Positions 1 to 13,600 of a stretch of 64,000 nucleotides of DNA are shown in pieces. The position numbers and the translations under genes were made by a program. How positions within the stretch are numbered: the stretch's first letter is position 1; each line of letters begins with the position of its first letter. The stretch covers positions 33,903,054-33,967,053 of the forward strand of contig NC_090282.1 of NCBI RefSeq assembly GCF_037392515.1. The letters are read 5' to 3'. This DNA is from Haliotis asinina (Eukaryota > Mollusca > Gastropoda > Lepetellida > Haliotidae). Below the pieces are notes generated by a model that saw only the letters and a program-made list of their open reading frames with translations, was not told the origin of the DNA and made no database searches.

Positions 1-3000
1 ACCTTGATAGTGATGCTGCAACATCTTCTGATGAGGAATGCATAAATAGTATTGATTCATGGCCACGATTTCTTGTTGTCGATAGAAGTGATGGTACACC
101 CCTCAAAGTTAATCCTTTCGTTATTTGACGTTTTTGTCAATAGTCCGGATCCGATTCAGGTATTCTCTGATAAACTGAAGAATATAGCTAATGAAACTAT
201 ACCTAAGTCCTCTGCAACCCCACACGTTCGTAAACCATGGTTTAATGATGAATGTAAACAGGCCAGAAAGAACAGGAAGAAGGCCGAGAAGTATTTTCGG
301 CGACATCCTACAGTCCATAATTTAGACAAAGTTAAAATACTAAATGCTAAGGCTCGCCGCGCCTTCAAGCAGAATAAGCGTCAATCTTGGCGAAATTATG
401 TTTCCAAGATAAATTCCCGCACACCAATTTCAAAAGTGTGGAATATGATTCAACGAATAAAGGGTAAAGGTTGCAAATCAACTGTGCACCATCTGAAGGA
501 TGGTGACGATGTATTGACAGATAAGGGTGATATTGCCAATAAGATTGGTGTAACTCTCGCCAAACATTCGTCTTCATCAAATTACGTCCCTGAGTTTCAG
601 AAATACCAGAAACAGCAGGAGAAGAAAAAGATCAATTTTAACTCAGACAATGGTGAAGACTATAATGAACTATTTTCATTACATGAGCTATATACAGCCC
701 TTGAGCAAGCTCATGATACAGCAACAGGTTCTGATGGTATTCATTATCAACTTCTGAAACATTTACCTGAATCATGCCTGGAAACACTGCTAAATATATT
801 TGACACGATATGGACTACAGGGACCTTCCCAGATTCATGGCGTAATGCCATTGTAGTTCCCATACCATACCGGGATTATACCGATCCTTCGAATTACAGG
901 CCAATCTCTTTAATGAGTTGTGTCTGTAAAACCATGGAACGAATGGTGAACAATAGATTGACTTGGTATCTTGAAACCAATAATTTTATAACAAATATTC
1001 AATGTGGTTTCAGGAAAAATCGTAGTACCTATGACCATTTGGTACGTCTGGAATCCTTTGTCAAAAACGCTTTAGTAAATAAACAACATGCAGTATCGAT
1101 ATTCTTTGATTTGGAGAAAGCATACGATACCACTTGGAAGCATGGCATTTTAAAGGATTTACATGACTTCGGTTTAAGGGGTCGTTTGCCTCTTTTTATC
1201 TCACAATTTTTAAAAGACAGGCAGTTTCAAGTCCGAGTGGGTTCAACCCTGTCTGACCATTATAATCAGGATCAGGGTGTTCCACAAGGCAGCATTTTGT
1301 CTGTAACACTTTTTAGTATCACGATAAACAGTTTATCCAAGGTTTTAAATGATTCAGTTGATGGATCATTATTTGTAGATGATTTTAATATTTCTTGTCG
1401 AGGTAAAAATATGCATACTATCGAGCGGCAATTGCAATTGTGTTTAAACAAAATAAATAAATGGTGTCTAGAAAATGGCTTTAAATTTTCTAAATCGAAA
1501 ACTAATTGTATACACTTTTGTAGAAAATATAAGCCGCATAAGGACCCAGAACTACTTTTAAATGGTTCTCCCATCAAAGTTGTAATGGAGGCTAAGTTCT
1601 TGGGTCTAATTTTCGATTCCCACTTAACCTTTTAGCCGTATATCAAATCACTAAAAACAAAATGCTTGAAGGCACTCGATGTATTAAAAGTGGTATCCAA
1701 CTCAAAGTGGGGAGGGGATCAAGCAACTCTCCTACATTTATACAGATCACTTGTCCGTCACTTGTCACTCGATTATGGCTCCATCGTATATGGTGGAGCT
1801 TGCAAAAGCAACCTTAAACTTCTTGATTCTGTCCATCACCAAGGTCTAAGACTTTGTCTTGGGTCTTTTAGAACATCGCCTATCGACAGTCTCTACGTTG
1901 AGGCTGATGAACCATCTCTTGAGCAGCGCCGTATAAAATTAACTTTACAGTACATTACCAAATTATACTCTAATGAATCTAACCCTGCATTTAATTGTGT
2001 CTTCAATCCCCTTTATGAAGATTTATACAACAAGAAATCTTCTCTTCTCCGTCTTCTTTCTTCTCCTCCTTAGCAGTTGGTTAGGCCACAAGTTGACCTA
2101 ACATTAACTACATTTAAAAAATCAGAAACTAATGAATTACAATATAAACAGGAATATAATGAAATGAAGCATAAATATAGCAATTATACATCCTTATTTA
2201 CAGATGGGTCCAAGGACGGTGGCGCAGTAGCTTGTGCCACTGTCATTGGATCCAGAACAATATCTTCTAGATTACCAGATAATAGTTCTATTTTTACAGC
2301 TGAAGCTAACGCCATATTAACAGCTCTTAAATATATTCGAAGACACCCTAAACATAAACAATATATAATCTATTCAGACTCCCTTTCTTGTCTTCAGGCG
2401 ATTAAAACTATTTCTTGTAAACATCCACTTTTAATTGAAATTATTGAATTGTATAATGATCTTGCTACTGGCCAATACGACATCGTCTTCTGTTGGTTAC
2501 CCAGCCACGTGGGCATTTCTGGCAACACAATGGCCGATCTTGCTGCCAAGGCAACACTCAACAAATCTGTGACACCACTTCATATTCCATACTCTGATTA
2601 TAAAGCTGCAATTAGAGCGTATATCCGTGATCTGATGCAGAGGAAGTGGGACACCCAAGTGGGTATCAATAAATTACATGCAATAAAACCCTATATTGGT
2701 TATACCTACTTGGGTTGTCAGTCCAGGTTTGAAGAGGTCATCTTGCGACGATGTCGTATTGGCCATACGAGATATACTCATGAATACTTATTGAAAGGTG
2801 AGGATCCTCCGTTCTGCATCCCTTGTGATGAAATAATCACGGTCAAGCATGTTTTGCTTGACTGTGTTGAATATTCCATCACAAGGGATAACTATTTTAA
2901 ATCCCGAACTATGAAGGATCTTTTTAACAATAACAGTGGTCATTTAATTATTGCATTTTTAAAAGAATTAGATTTGTTAAATGAATTGTAAATCTATAAA

Positions 3001-3538
3001 TATTTTATGATTGGAATTTTGAATTAGTAACTAAGATTGTTCGTGGCTGTATCCTCGAGGGGGGTTAAAGTACTGTAAAATTATTGTCCTCCTGAGAGGG
3101 TACGTAAGTCCACAAACGTTCAAAGTAAATTCAAACACTCCGCTCTTTTAATCGTAGTATATGTGTTCCTTTAAATCTATGGCTATATGTGCTTAAATTG
3201 CTAGCGACTGAGGGGATGGTGTAAATCCAGCTGGGGTCCATGCAGGTAGCAAAAGTAATGTAAGTCCCCATGGTCCCTTGTATGGTGATCTACCTTCAGT
3301 TGTTAGCAATCCATAGCCCATTTTTATATTGTCTTGTTCACTATAGTTAAACTGTTTTAGATCTAATCACTAGTCTTAAATGTATATCTGTGATATATAC
3401 TAGTGTTTTTACTGTTCGTTGTCAACAGGGTTTTATTTTCTTATATTCATTCATTCTACAATGTCAGTATTACTTGTTCTCGTCACGATATGGCTGCAAG
3501 ATTGCCGATGTGACGATAAATATTAACTCACTCACTTA
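1..3538 (+). mobile_element. LINE (non-LTR retrotransposon) with RT and RNase H, internally deleted
   Basis: The element runs off the left edge. Bases 3-125 read as a piece of ORF1 (ending WPRFLVVDRSDGTPLKVNPF). From about 123 the reading jumps to the linker that normally lies between endonuclease and reverse transcriptase, so the rest of ORF1 and the whole endonuclease are missing. One frame (52-2991) then carries reverse transcriptase with GSDGIHYQLL, FDLEKAYDT, GVPQGSILS and the FVDD catalytic box, and RNase H with FTDGSKDGG, AEANAI, YSDSLSCLQ and WLPSHVGISGN. A Cys/His tail motif (CIPCDEIITVKHVLLDC) follows. Two in-frame TAG codons (1633-1635, 2071-2073) break it, and about 60 bases are missing near 2045-2075 compared with the copy at 52352-52440. 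The 3' UTR (2992-3538) ends in the ACTC tail. The RT-RNase H order fits the I/Jockey-like group; the exact clade is uncertain. Confidence 0.9.
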
Positions 3539-3544
3539 CAATCA

Positions 3545-3871
3545 CCATCAACTGAGGGGATGATGTAAATCCAGCTAGGGACCATGCAGGTAGCAGAAGT
3601 ACTGTAAGTCTCCATGGCCCCTAGTATGGTGATCTACCTTCAGTTGTTGGTGATCTATATAGCCTGTTTTTATATTGTATTGTCTGAATAGGAATATTAG
3701 TTTTAACTTTTCACGCTAGTTTTATTTCTTATTGTGATATTCTAGTTGTTTTACTGTCCTTCGTCGACAGGTTTTTATCATATACATAGATTCCTTTTTT
3801 AAGAATGCTCTCGTCACGATATGGCTGCAATACTGCCGATGTGACGTTAAATGTTAACTCACTCACTCACT
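3545..3871 (+). mobile_element. 5'-truncated LINE 3' end (or LINE-tailed SINE)
   Basis: About 327 bases repeat the last part of the preceding LINE 3' UTR, from the ACTGAGGGGATG block to the GATGTGACGTTAAATG segment and ACTCACTCACTCAC tail. It sits directly behind the first LINE tail, so two 3' ends lie in tandem. It has no coding capacity. Confidence 0.8.
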
Positions 3872-3959
3872 TGAATACAATGGCATGTGTCAAATAAGTC
3901 AGCGATCCTGACTACGCAAACATGGGATACTGAAGATCAGTAAGAATTCAAGTTCAAAC

Positions 3960-4188
3960 TGAAATCACATTATCCCATTATGTTTAACGTTTCCACCTTT
4001 TTTCTGTTTTCCGTATGTGTACGCATCGCACAAACGCAGTACCTTTATCAAAACGCGTGGGTTTGCCGATAACATACTGCAGTTGCTAGGTCGGTATGTC
4101 GCAATTTTCGCCTCATGAACAACTCCGTATAAGACACAAGCACAGTAATGGTGCTGTACAGTGTGGAGAACTGACGAGGATACATACG
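3960..4188 (+). promoter_or_regulatory. Gene A promoter block with TATA-like box
   Basis: This stretch aligns with the DNA upstream of genes B (21080-21263) and C (45780-45979). The most conserved part is AACTCCGTATAAG, with the TATA-like GTATAAG at 4127-4133, about 60 bases before the ATG. A matching TATAAG-type box at nearly the same distance in all three paralogues supports a core promoter; the transcription start would lie near 4155-4160 by the usual spacing. A CTAGGTCGGTA block further upstream is also shared. Confidence 0.55.
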
Positions 4189-7100
4189 ATGGCATCACAA
4201 TTCATTGCAGTCCTGCTCTTGGGTTTTCTGTCTCCAGTCCTTAGCACAAGTACCGGTAAATAGACATTTATTGACAGATCAGCCTGTTGATAATGCGTAG
4301 AGGTCAGGTACACATCGTTCGTCAAGAACGTGGCCATTATAATGATTATAAAGCCTTGCATTCTTTAATACAACAAAGTAGTTTGTTTTCTGTCATAATT
4401 CTAAAGATAATTAGGACGAGAAATGTCTTTTTATTGTTTCACAGTTTATGAGATTTGTGTACACTGCAGCAAAGAGACACGTCATGTGACTATTAACCTT
4501 CCAGCGCCTGTCAGGCAGCTGGGACCCTCCTAGAAATAATACCCAGTCTGTGATTATGTGTCTAGTGAGGAACTAGTCAGATGGAAACTAGGCGCTATAT
4601 ATATGAATTGTTTATTATTTATGTCGTGCCATGGATGGAACGTGGAGTTCGACTTGAGACATAAATAATTCATTTCTATTGTTCAGTTTTGTCTCAACAT
4701 TAACACCTAAGTAATATAGGAAATAATATATCGAGCAACGAAGTTGTGAATTCTAGATTCTCCCCAATTGTAATCATAGGTCTCCCATATATATCTATGG
4801 CCACTGATTATTGAAGGGTTTCGGAATGCTGTGGACTTGACTTCCACGATTAATGCAACAATGCTTTTGTGAACAAATGACATGGACAGGTTATTACCTA
4901 GCTGTGTTGTTTTTCATTCTTACAGATGCATGTTTTACGGACATTCATCTTACCGGCGCTATGATAAACATAACTTCTCCGGGATTCCCGTCGTCGTATG
5001 GCCCGTAAGACACGACGTCCAATACCTTACTATCATGACATGCCCTTTACGTGATCTTCATTACACTCGTAATCTTCAATCTTCACACACACACACACCC
5101 ACACACACACACACACACGCACGCACGCACGCACGCACGCACACGCACGCACACGCACACACACAAGATCTTCCCAAATTTTCAAATTTTACCTTATCTA
5201 TTGGTACAAGTGGCTGCAATTAGTCTGAACAGGTAATGTGATATGATATTAACCTACTAAGATTATACCTGACGAATTGATACATAGTACAAGGGCACAA
5301 GCCACAGTCATGTTGTTCATTCGAGACTCACCTGTACAAATAATACTGATTTTTAATTGCTTCAAAACGCCAAGTCTGTCTAAATGCAGTTGAAATGCCA
5401 GATAATAATACTTTCATACTAACGTAAAAAGGAAGATTTTCAAGGCAATATATCTAACGAAATAACAATAAGATTACTTTCATTTACAAAAAAAGGCAAA
5501 AAAAGCTTCAGCCATCAGGTCAAACTGAAACACTATTGATGCAATGAAAGAAAGAATATGATGAATAAGGATAAGAAAATAGATGTTCTATTTATTCACA
5601 CAGTCAATAAATGTATTTATTGCCAAACCGTTATTGAATTTCAGCAGACATTTGTCGGACTTATACCAGTATATTTGCATCCTCATCATGGTCATTTCTT
5701 TTTACGCGTTGTTTCAGTAATATATCCTGCTCTTGGAGGATTCATGCATCGTCACCGGAATATCTTGTGGGCATAAACTATTTTCAATCCTTGGATTACA
5801 CGTACCTTTGTGATCGTGACATTTTGTCCTTCTATGACGGTAAGCACACGATTTGCAAAATATCGGACTTTGTTATATGGAGAAGACTTCGTGTGAGATC
5901 ATGCTTCTGTGTTTGGGGGCAATCAATGTCACCAGAAAGCAAATATTTGTATAATAAGTATCAAATATTGGTGTATCCACCTTTAAGTTTGTGGTCATTG
6001 GTAAAACCCAGAAAAAGAACTTTTCAGTGGTGAGGTACCATGTACATTATCAAACAGCAATAAGTTCTCGTGATTCCTGTAAAACTAAAGTTTCACTCAG
6101 AGCAATACTCCATTCTTGCACATCGGGTCGACATGAGATCCGTCTATATTTTAGATGGGACTTTTTCTGACGTTGGACATAGTTATAACAAGTTGCAATT
6201 AATTTCCCCGTCTCGTCCTAACAGCCAACCAACATTTCAGACCATAACCTATACATACATTCTTCATACGTGCTCGGTTAGCCGACAGGAGGTAGTAATT
6301 ATTATAGTGTATCCTCTCGACCAAATCACAATGTAGCGATGACTGCAGCTGTAAGTAAGGGAGTTTACGATATGTATGACTCGAATGCTATTTTCATGAC
6401 CAGGACCAGATAATTCAAGTGATTTGCTGTTGGAACTCTGTGACAGTAGAGCATCTTTGGGCAGTATCCTAAGCGATGGACCCACCATGTACATCCAGTT
6501 TACTACCGGTGCTGCAACTAATGGACTATTTTTTTTGCTGAACGTCACTGACGTTGAAAGTAAGTTGACCATGAGGAGGGGCGTCACCAAAATAATTTGT
6601 GTCTCTGGTGTAACACTACAGAGGCCTCAGTTTTCACATGACGGCCAAACCAATGAATATGAGTCCGTCATCACTGTTGGTGCTTTCGGCAGATTGGTTC
6701 ACGGTTTTCATAATTTGGGGATATTTTATTCTGACTTGGTATGATAAAACAATAAGAAAGTTTATCCAGTAGTGACATTTTCAATGTAGTTTACACAAAT
6801 TGACGAACTTTATTATTGTACTGGCTTTAAAATCCAGAATCACATCAATGAACATTGCAGGATGTGACGGGAACTTAACGGCTACATCCGAGGAAGGAAA
6901 CTTCACATCCCTTAGTTTGATTCACACCACCTTTGCGTAAGTCAAACACAATGTTTTCTTTTTCTCTAATCATCCTTTTTCAGTTTCATGTTTCTCAAAC
7001 TGAATTCAAATTCATCTGTACATGGCACTGACAACCTTCAAAGGTTGACGGCAAATGCATTTTGTGAACGATGATACTAGTATATATTTTTATTTGCCTT

Positions 7101-7624
7101 GTTTGAAAAATTCCCTTTTATTTATTCTGGTTATGGTTATAAGTTGTTGCTCAATTATCCGTTATTTCAGTAATCAAAAGTGCACATGGATAATAACAAC
7201 GGAAAACGAAAATGATACTGTCAAAGTGACAATTAAGGGAAATGATACTGTCAACGTGACAAACAAAGACCAATTGTGGCACCTTTCAACTCGATGCAAG
7301 CATGATATGGTTCGTGTTTATGACGGAAACACAACTGAAGGTAAGGCAACATAATGGCATAGGTGTATTCATATCTTGTACACAGCAGCCCGATGTAGTT
7401 TACGTCTAATAACATGTTAGATTCCGGACTTACGCCAAAATGGACTTTTTGACACTCAATGTAATTTGAGTCGGACGATCGAGCCTGGTTACACTTTGCA
7501 AATTTGGCTTTGACATTAAAAGAGATTTATTTGCTTTTCTGACAAGCTACATGTACAGATTATTGTGCAGTCACAAAGGGAAATATTGTTCGGTGTGAAC
7601 AACGTAAAACGTGTATGTGTGTGC

Positions 7625-7657
<33 letters not shown>

Positions 7658-10600
7658 GAGGGGGAGAGGGGGAGAGAGAGAAATCGTAAGTAATGTATAC
7701 ATAAATATAGCTTTCATATCATATTTTCATAATTCAGCGGCCCAGTTTATTGGTGAATTGTGTTCGACCGTGAATACGACATATTACAGCTCAGGTAACA
7801 CACTGTCGGTGGTGTTTGAGAAATTGACCAGCAAGGGTGTGCAGCTGCAGTATACTGCAACAACAGGTATGTTTCCTTAACGATCCAGCGCACAGTGGTT
7901 ACCACAACTACTAGACAGAATACGCGGTCGCGGTAACGTGGTTTTGCTCTTAAAGACGTATGCTTATTTTGATTACATGTTTGTAAATCCTCTATATAAC
8001 AACATTACTACTGATACCTTCAGCTTGAAATAAGACACTAGCCTGTAGTGATACCAGTCTCTGGTTATGTCACAGAGGAAGCGATTAATTTTATCAAATA
8101 TTGCGTTGAATTCACATACGAACGTTGCATTCTGTCATCGAAAGCACGTTTCCGTGAAAACCACAATGCCGTATTCTGAAACCAGCTTTGTTACGGATAA
8201 ATGAATTTTGACATCTCTGTCAGTTTCATTTGTTTCGATGTCAAATGAGGAGACCTAATGTTAACACGACGAGATCTTTGTTACAGAAAGCGACTGTAAC
8301 AGGACATATTACATAAGTGGTCCTTATAACAATCCTGTTTATATCCAGTCACCTGGATACCCTGATTCCTATGACAGGTATGTTGAAGCAAGATAATGCA
8401 CTTCCACATAAGTGATACCACACACAAATGCTTGTCAAGGCAATTCTTCAAGGCATTTACAGGTTAAGATCATGATATTCTAAAGTAATGGGGTTATGAT
8501 AACTTTCATACGACTTTTGTCTTTGAATTCATAACCAAGCATTCATCACACCAATGGCAAAACATTATGTTATTTTCAAATCATGAGTGAGTTAACATTT
8601 AACGTCACATCGGCAATATTTCAGTCTTATCGTGACGAGAACCATTAATATCATACATAACAGTGAATGGTAAATGGAAAAAAATATGTCAACGAAGGAC
8701 AGTAAAACAACTAGATTATCACAGATAGATATTTAAAACTAATAATTAAATCTAAAACAGTTTAACTATAGAGGACGGATCACTATAAAACGGGATATAG
8801 GCCGCAAACAACTGAATTCAAATTATATTTGTTCTGTAAATGGTTCCCTTTTCTATAATATTATGTATAATGCTAGGTATAGCATGTTTACTTATATATC
8901 ATTGCACACCTCGATTGCTGTTGACTTGTCTTTATGTTGTTTCAGCGACCTGGAATGTGTCATAGTAATCATCGACCTGGGGTACATACCAAACTTGAAG
9001 CTTCACGTCGTTAATGCAGATATAGAGGGAGACTACCCACAATGCGATAATGACTCCGTAACAGTTTTTGGAGGTACGTGACTACGAGTTTTACCTTACA
9101 AAAAGTTACACACTTGAGAAGTTCACAGAACCTAACATTTGCTGTGCTCTATAACCAATACCGGTTATTGCTGGCTGACAAGGACGTCTTTCACAAAGTT
9201 GAAAGGAACGGGCCCAAATTAGGGATGTGATGCCCGTAGGCTGGTTTTCACATGTATCACTGCTTACTCCATATACTCCATCGACTGGAGAAGTTGGTCA
9301 ATTACGAGGGTCAACAAAATACCCTCCCGTTAAATGTCCTTTCTTTGTTTTCCTTTGCTTCTCATCTCTTTTGTTTTGTGTGCATGTGTGTGTGTGTGTG
9401 CGCGCGCGCGCGTGTGTGTGTGTGTGTGTGTGAATGTTTCCTGATACCTACTGGCATCACGAAATGTTTGTGATCAAAATATAAAGTATGCTCAACTATC
9501 GCGTCTTTTTTTCAACGGACCAACGAGAGTGATTAATTATTATCAGATATTAACGTTTTATAAATGCATAATAAATGTTTCTCCTATGACAAGAGTTTCT
9601 GATATTAGATCTGACTAAAAAGCATATTTTCATGTGAAATTCTCGATCTTAGGGGATCAGGGAACTTATCATCATATTGGCGAGTTTTGTGGAAATTCAT
9701 CAGTTTCTCCGGTTGGGCCCTACTATTCAAACGGAAGGACCATGAAACTCGTATTCAAATCCGACAGTCATACCAGCGGGGCGGGATTTCAAGCTATCGT
9801 TTCTCATAGTTACAGAGAAGGTAAGTTCAGAAGTGTTATAAACAAATGACAGCTCAAATTAATAGACTGACATATACAAGAGAAGGTCAGGTCTGGTGCA
9901 TTGTGATTTTTTCTTCCAAAGACTGAAGCGGCGGTGGTACATATTTTCATTGCGATTTGCATGTTCAACATTTTGTACTCTGTGCCAAACCCACACACAC
10001 CGTATCCGAACTCAACGCTGTTAGTGCCTGGTGTTCCTTGCACAGTTAGTCGATATTGACGGGTTCATGACATGCCCTGAAATGGTCGACAGGTACAGCA
10101 GGTGATTATCATCTTGTGGAACCTCTTCCAGTTCTAGAACTGTCAGATGTCTGCCCAGTCTTACAGCGCGTATCATTTGTCTGATGGCGGTATTTCTTGT
10201 ACTGACGGAGGTTCTGGCAATATTACACTATTCAAAACGTCTCGTGCTCCACTGGCATTGTGATGTGTGATTTCAAGATAACGATACTTTCAAGTCGCAT
10301 AGTATGTAAATGTATTTAATGTTTCAGTGGTACCTTACCAGTCACGGAATTGCGGACCCAGATATATCACTGCAACCACAAATCCAGAATCTATCAATTC
10401 CCCGGGATACCCTGTGCTTTCTCCAAGGTAAGTTCACACATCGTTACCTTTTCCTCTTACAATCCGATCAACAGGAGCAACCATCACTCACCAATTATTC
10501 AACAAGCTGTGTCATGCTTTTGATACTTTAAATAATGCAAAATAGGCTGTTTTGTTACGGGGGAAAGTGGGGTGAGGGGATGCCTTAAAATAGGTTCCGT

Positions 10601-13600
10601 CTGTCATTGCAGATTAGTCATTTAGGAAGTTGAATTTAAAAACCGTTCCAAATGTTTCACCAAACTTAGCACAGAAATAGAACTGTTCAACACTCTCCTT
10701 CCACTTGATTTGGCATAGTCATAACTAGTTGACATATTCATGAAGAGTATTTTGCCATTATCTGTGTATTGATGACTTTGTCGTTTCGTTGTTGAAGCAA
10801 CGCCGACTGTATCTGGGTAATAAAGGCCTCGGACCCAAAGATGATGGTGCGGATTGACGTACTTGACTCTAATATTCGAAGTCAGTACTTTCTTTACCAA
10901 ATGTTCTGCGACCGCAGTCGTGTCACTGTTCACGATGGTGAGTACTTGCTTCCATCATGAGTACAATAGAATGATTTACGCAAAAACGCACTTAAACCCT
11001 GAGGACTGTGAGGTTCTAGAAGAAAACATAAACCCAAACAACGCCGGACATGGGCGCGTCCCTCCGAATATGGTAACAACTTTATATCATGTCACATGCA
11101 TGATATCTTGTTGATATCACTATACTCATAACCTTTTCAGATACATAACATGAGGAGCATCGTACTAATGTTACCAAAATGTTACGATTTATTTCCATCC
11201 CAAATGTAATCATGCAAACCCCCTTGCCGAAGAGCTGCGCAACAGTGGCTGGAAAGTAATTGGACTCCATTTTCTAAAACCTGAGATAATACCGTGGAAG
11301 TAGCATTAATTATATATTCAGTGCGGTACGTAACTATCACACTACAATTCTTCTTATAGAGAGGTTAAATGCTATAATGTAATATTCACCTTAAGGTGCA
11401 TACATATTACAATACGGCTTCATGAAACGAAAAACATTTTTCATGTTCCACTTCTCTGAATGTTTTGCAGGACCTTCTATCTTCAATACTACTCTTCTCT
11501 CCTGGTGCGGCAGATCAAGGCCGATTCTACAGAGTAGTGGACCAACCATAACAGTCCAATACCATGCACAAGATGTAAACAATGTCAACGGCTTCAAGTT
11601 CAAATATTTTGCCACTAACGGTGAGAAGTCTTTTATGAGGACAGAGTGTATGAGTACTATGTTAAGCTGCTGTTAGCAATGTTCCAGCAATTTCAGGGTG
11701 AGGAACACCAGAAACGGGCGTCACACGCGATACCGAAGCGGCTCGACGATCTAACGCCTCAGCAACTAGGCTACGCCACCGCATATTGTAACAATAAAAT
11801 AAAAACAGCTTGTGAAACACATTAAAATGTTTCAATTAATGATACGATTGCCAACACTGAAGACACTGAGACATATCACATGGAAACTGTTTTGTTATTT
11901 CTTTTCAGAGACTGGTACATGTGGAGGTACAGTCAATATCACGACCGATAAGGAGACAAATTTAACAGTGCCATATGGACCGTAAGGAAATGTATTAACA
12001 GTTCCAATCGTAAGGTTACTGCGAGCGCGAGAAACCTAATAGTCATAAATGTATTTGGTTGTGATATACTGGAGTATGTTGACACGTCAGTTCTACTTGA
12101 ACACTTCAAAGATATGCGTCACACCCTCCAACCGTCTATAAAAAACTGAAAATAAACGTTGGACTTACGAACCAGGCTAGCTATTCTCGAAACGTTCATA
12201 GCCCTGCGAAGTTAACAATTCTTAGGGCTACGAACGTTTCGAGAATAAGGGCCCAGTTCACGCGTTGCCTGTTCTTTGGGGTACAATTGATCCATAAATT
12301 TGTTCAGTGCGTTCAAATGTCAGGGCATCGATAAAGTAATTCGTCCAGTGTGTCTGAAAACACATCGGTGTCTTTCCGTAAACTATTAAATACTCTATAC
12401 GTACTGTGGAGTATACGTCAACATGTATCCATAGAATACATCTACCAGGGCATCATTCTTAAGCTGATAGTTCGCAGTTCGCTGATGTCTTAGCCACAAT
12501 ATAGATGTTAAACTGGAACAACGCGGAAATATCAATGGTGTTTTGTTGAATTTAAATTTAAAGAAATACAATTAGAGAAACTGCAATTTCGTACGTATAG
12601 TATCAGTTAAACACTTTAACAATGTAACAGATGCATATAACACTGTATAGTTGTGGACGTGAACAATGCTGACTGTTTCGTATTCAGTTACCGAGACTGC
12701 ATCTGGACCATACATGCCCCCTCAACTACGAATATCCAGGTTACTACAAATGCAGTGAGTTGGTACACCTCTTCGTCATGCAGCGCCAATTACCTGCAAA
12801 TTTACGATGGTAAGATACATATTTTATATACACCTGTTTCTTTAAAACGAAGTTTGATGTGCAGGAGTTTTCCTTTTGGCATCAGTGAACCAATCCTTCC
12901 TATGCTGCACACATAACGAATCGAGATAATCGTCAAAATAAATGGATAATGTGGATTGTTTCTCATTATGCCGTATCACTGATAAGTGTCTTTTACGACT
13001 GCGAAAACGTGGAGTACTGATACTGTACAGAGGCTGTAATTGGCATTCCTATATCTATTAACCTGAATTCAGGTAATTACGACAACAGCACTTCAACAAC
13101 CCACGGGAAGTGGTGTGATTACGTCAACGCGGACTTCATCAGCTCTGGAAATGTCATGACCGTCAGGTTCTACTCCAGCGCAATTAACAGAGGATTACAA
13201 ATGAATCTTAAAGCTGGTCACTTCAGTGGTACGTGGGTGTCATGAATTAGTTAGTGAGCTAGGTTTCTCGCCACTTTGAACAGTATTTTGTGTGAGGCCG
13301 TAAGCAGAAGAGAATTTCAGAGATTTACAATTTATTCGGGAGGTTGGGATAATGGTAATACACCTGGAATCATAAAGAGGGGGCACTACGAGACGAACCC
13401 TAAAGGACGGAATCTGACAGTTAAAGGACGCATGTCTGTATAGTGAATTGGAAAGTAAAAAACCGGTTGGCATTGTCCTTATTAAGAATGACGATGGTGA
13501 CGTATGTATAATACGGGACAGTGATTGAGTGAATGGTGTATGTTATGCCGCTTTTAGCAATTTTCAAGCAATACCATGACTGGGGACACCGGAAATGGAC

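Noticed and set aside
4882-5236. Frames made of TH/AR repeats, and similar ones at 9227-9473, 20378-20578 and 26069-26401
   Set aside because: Translations of microsatellites.
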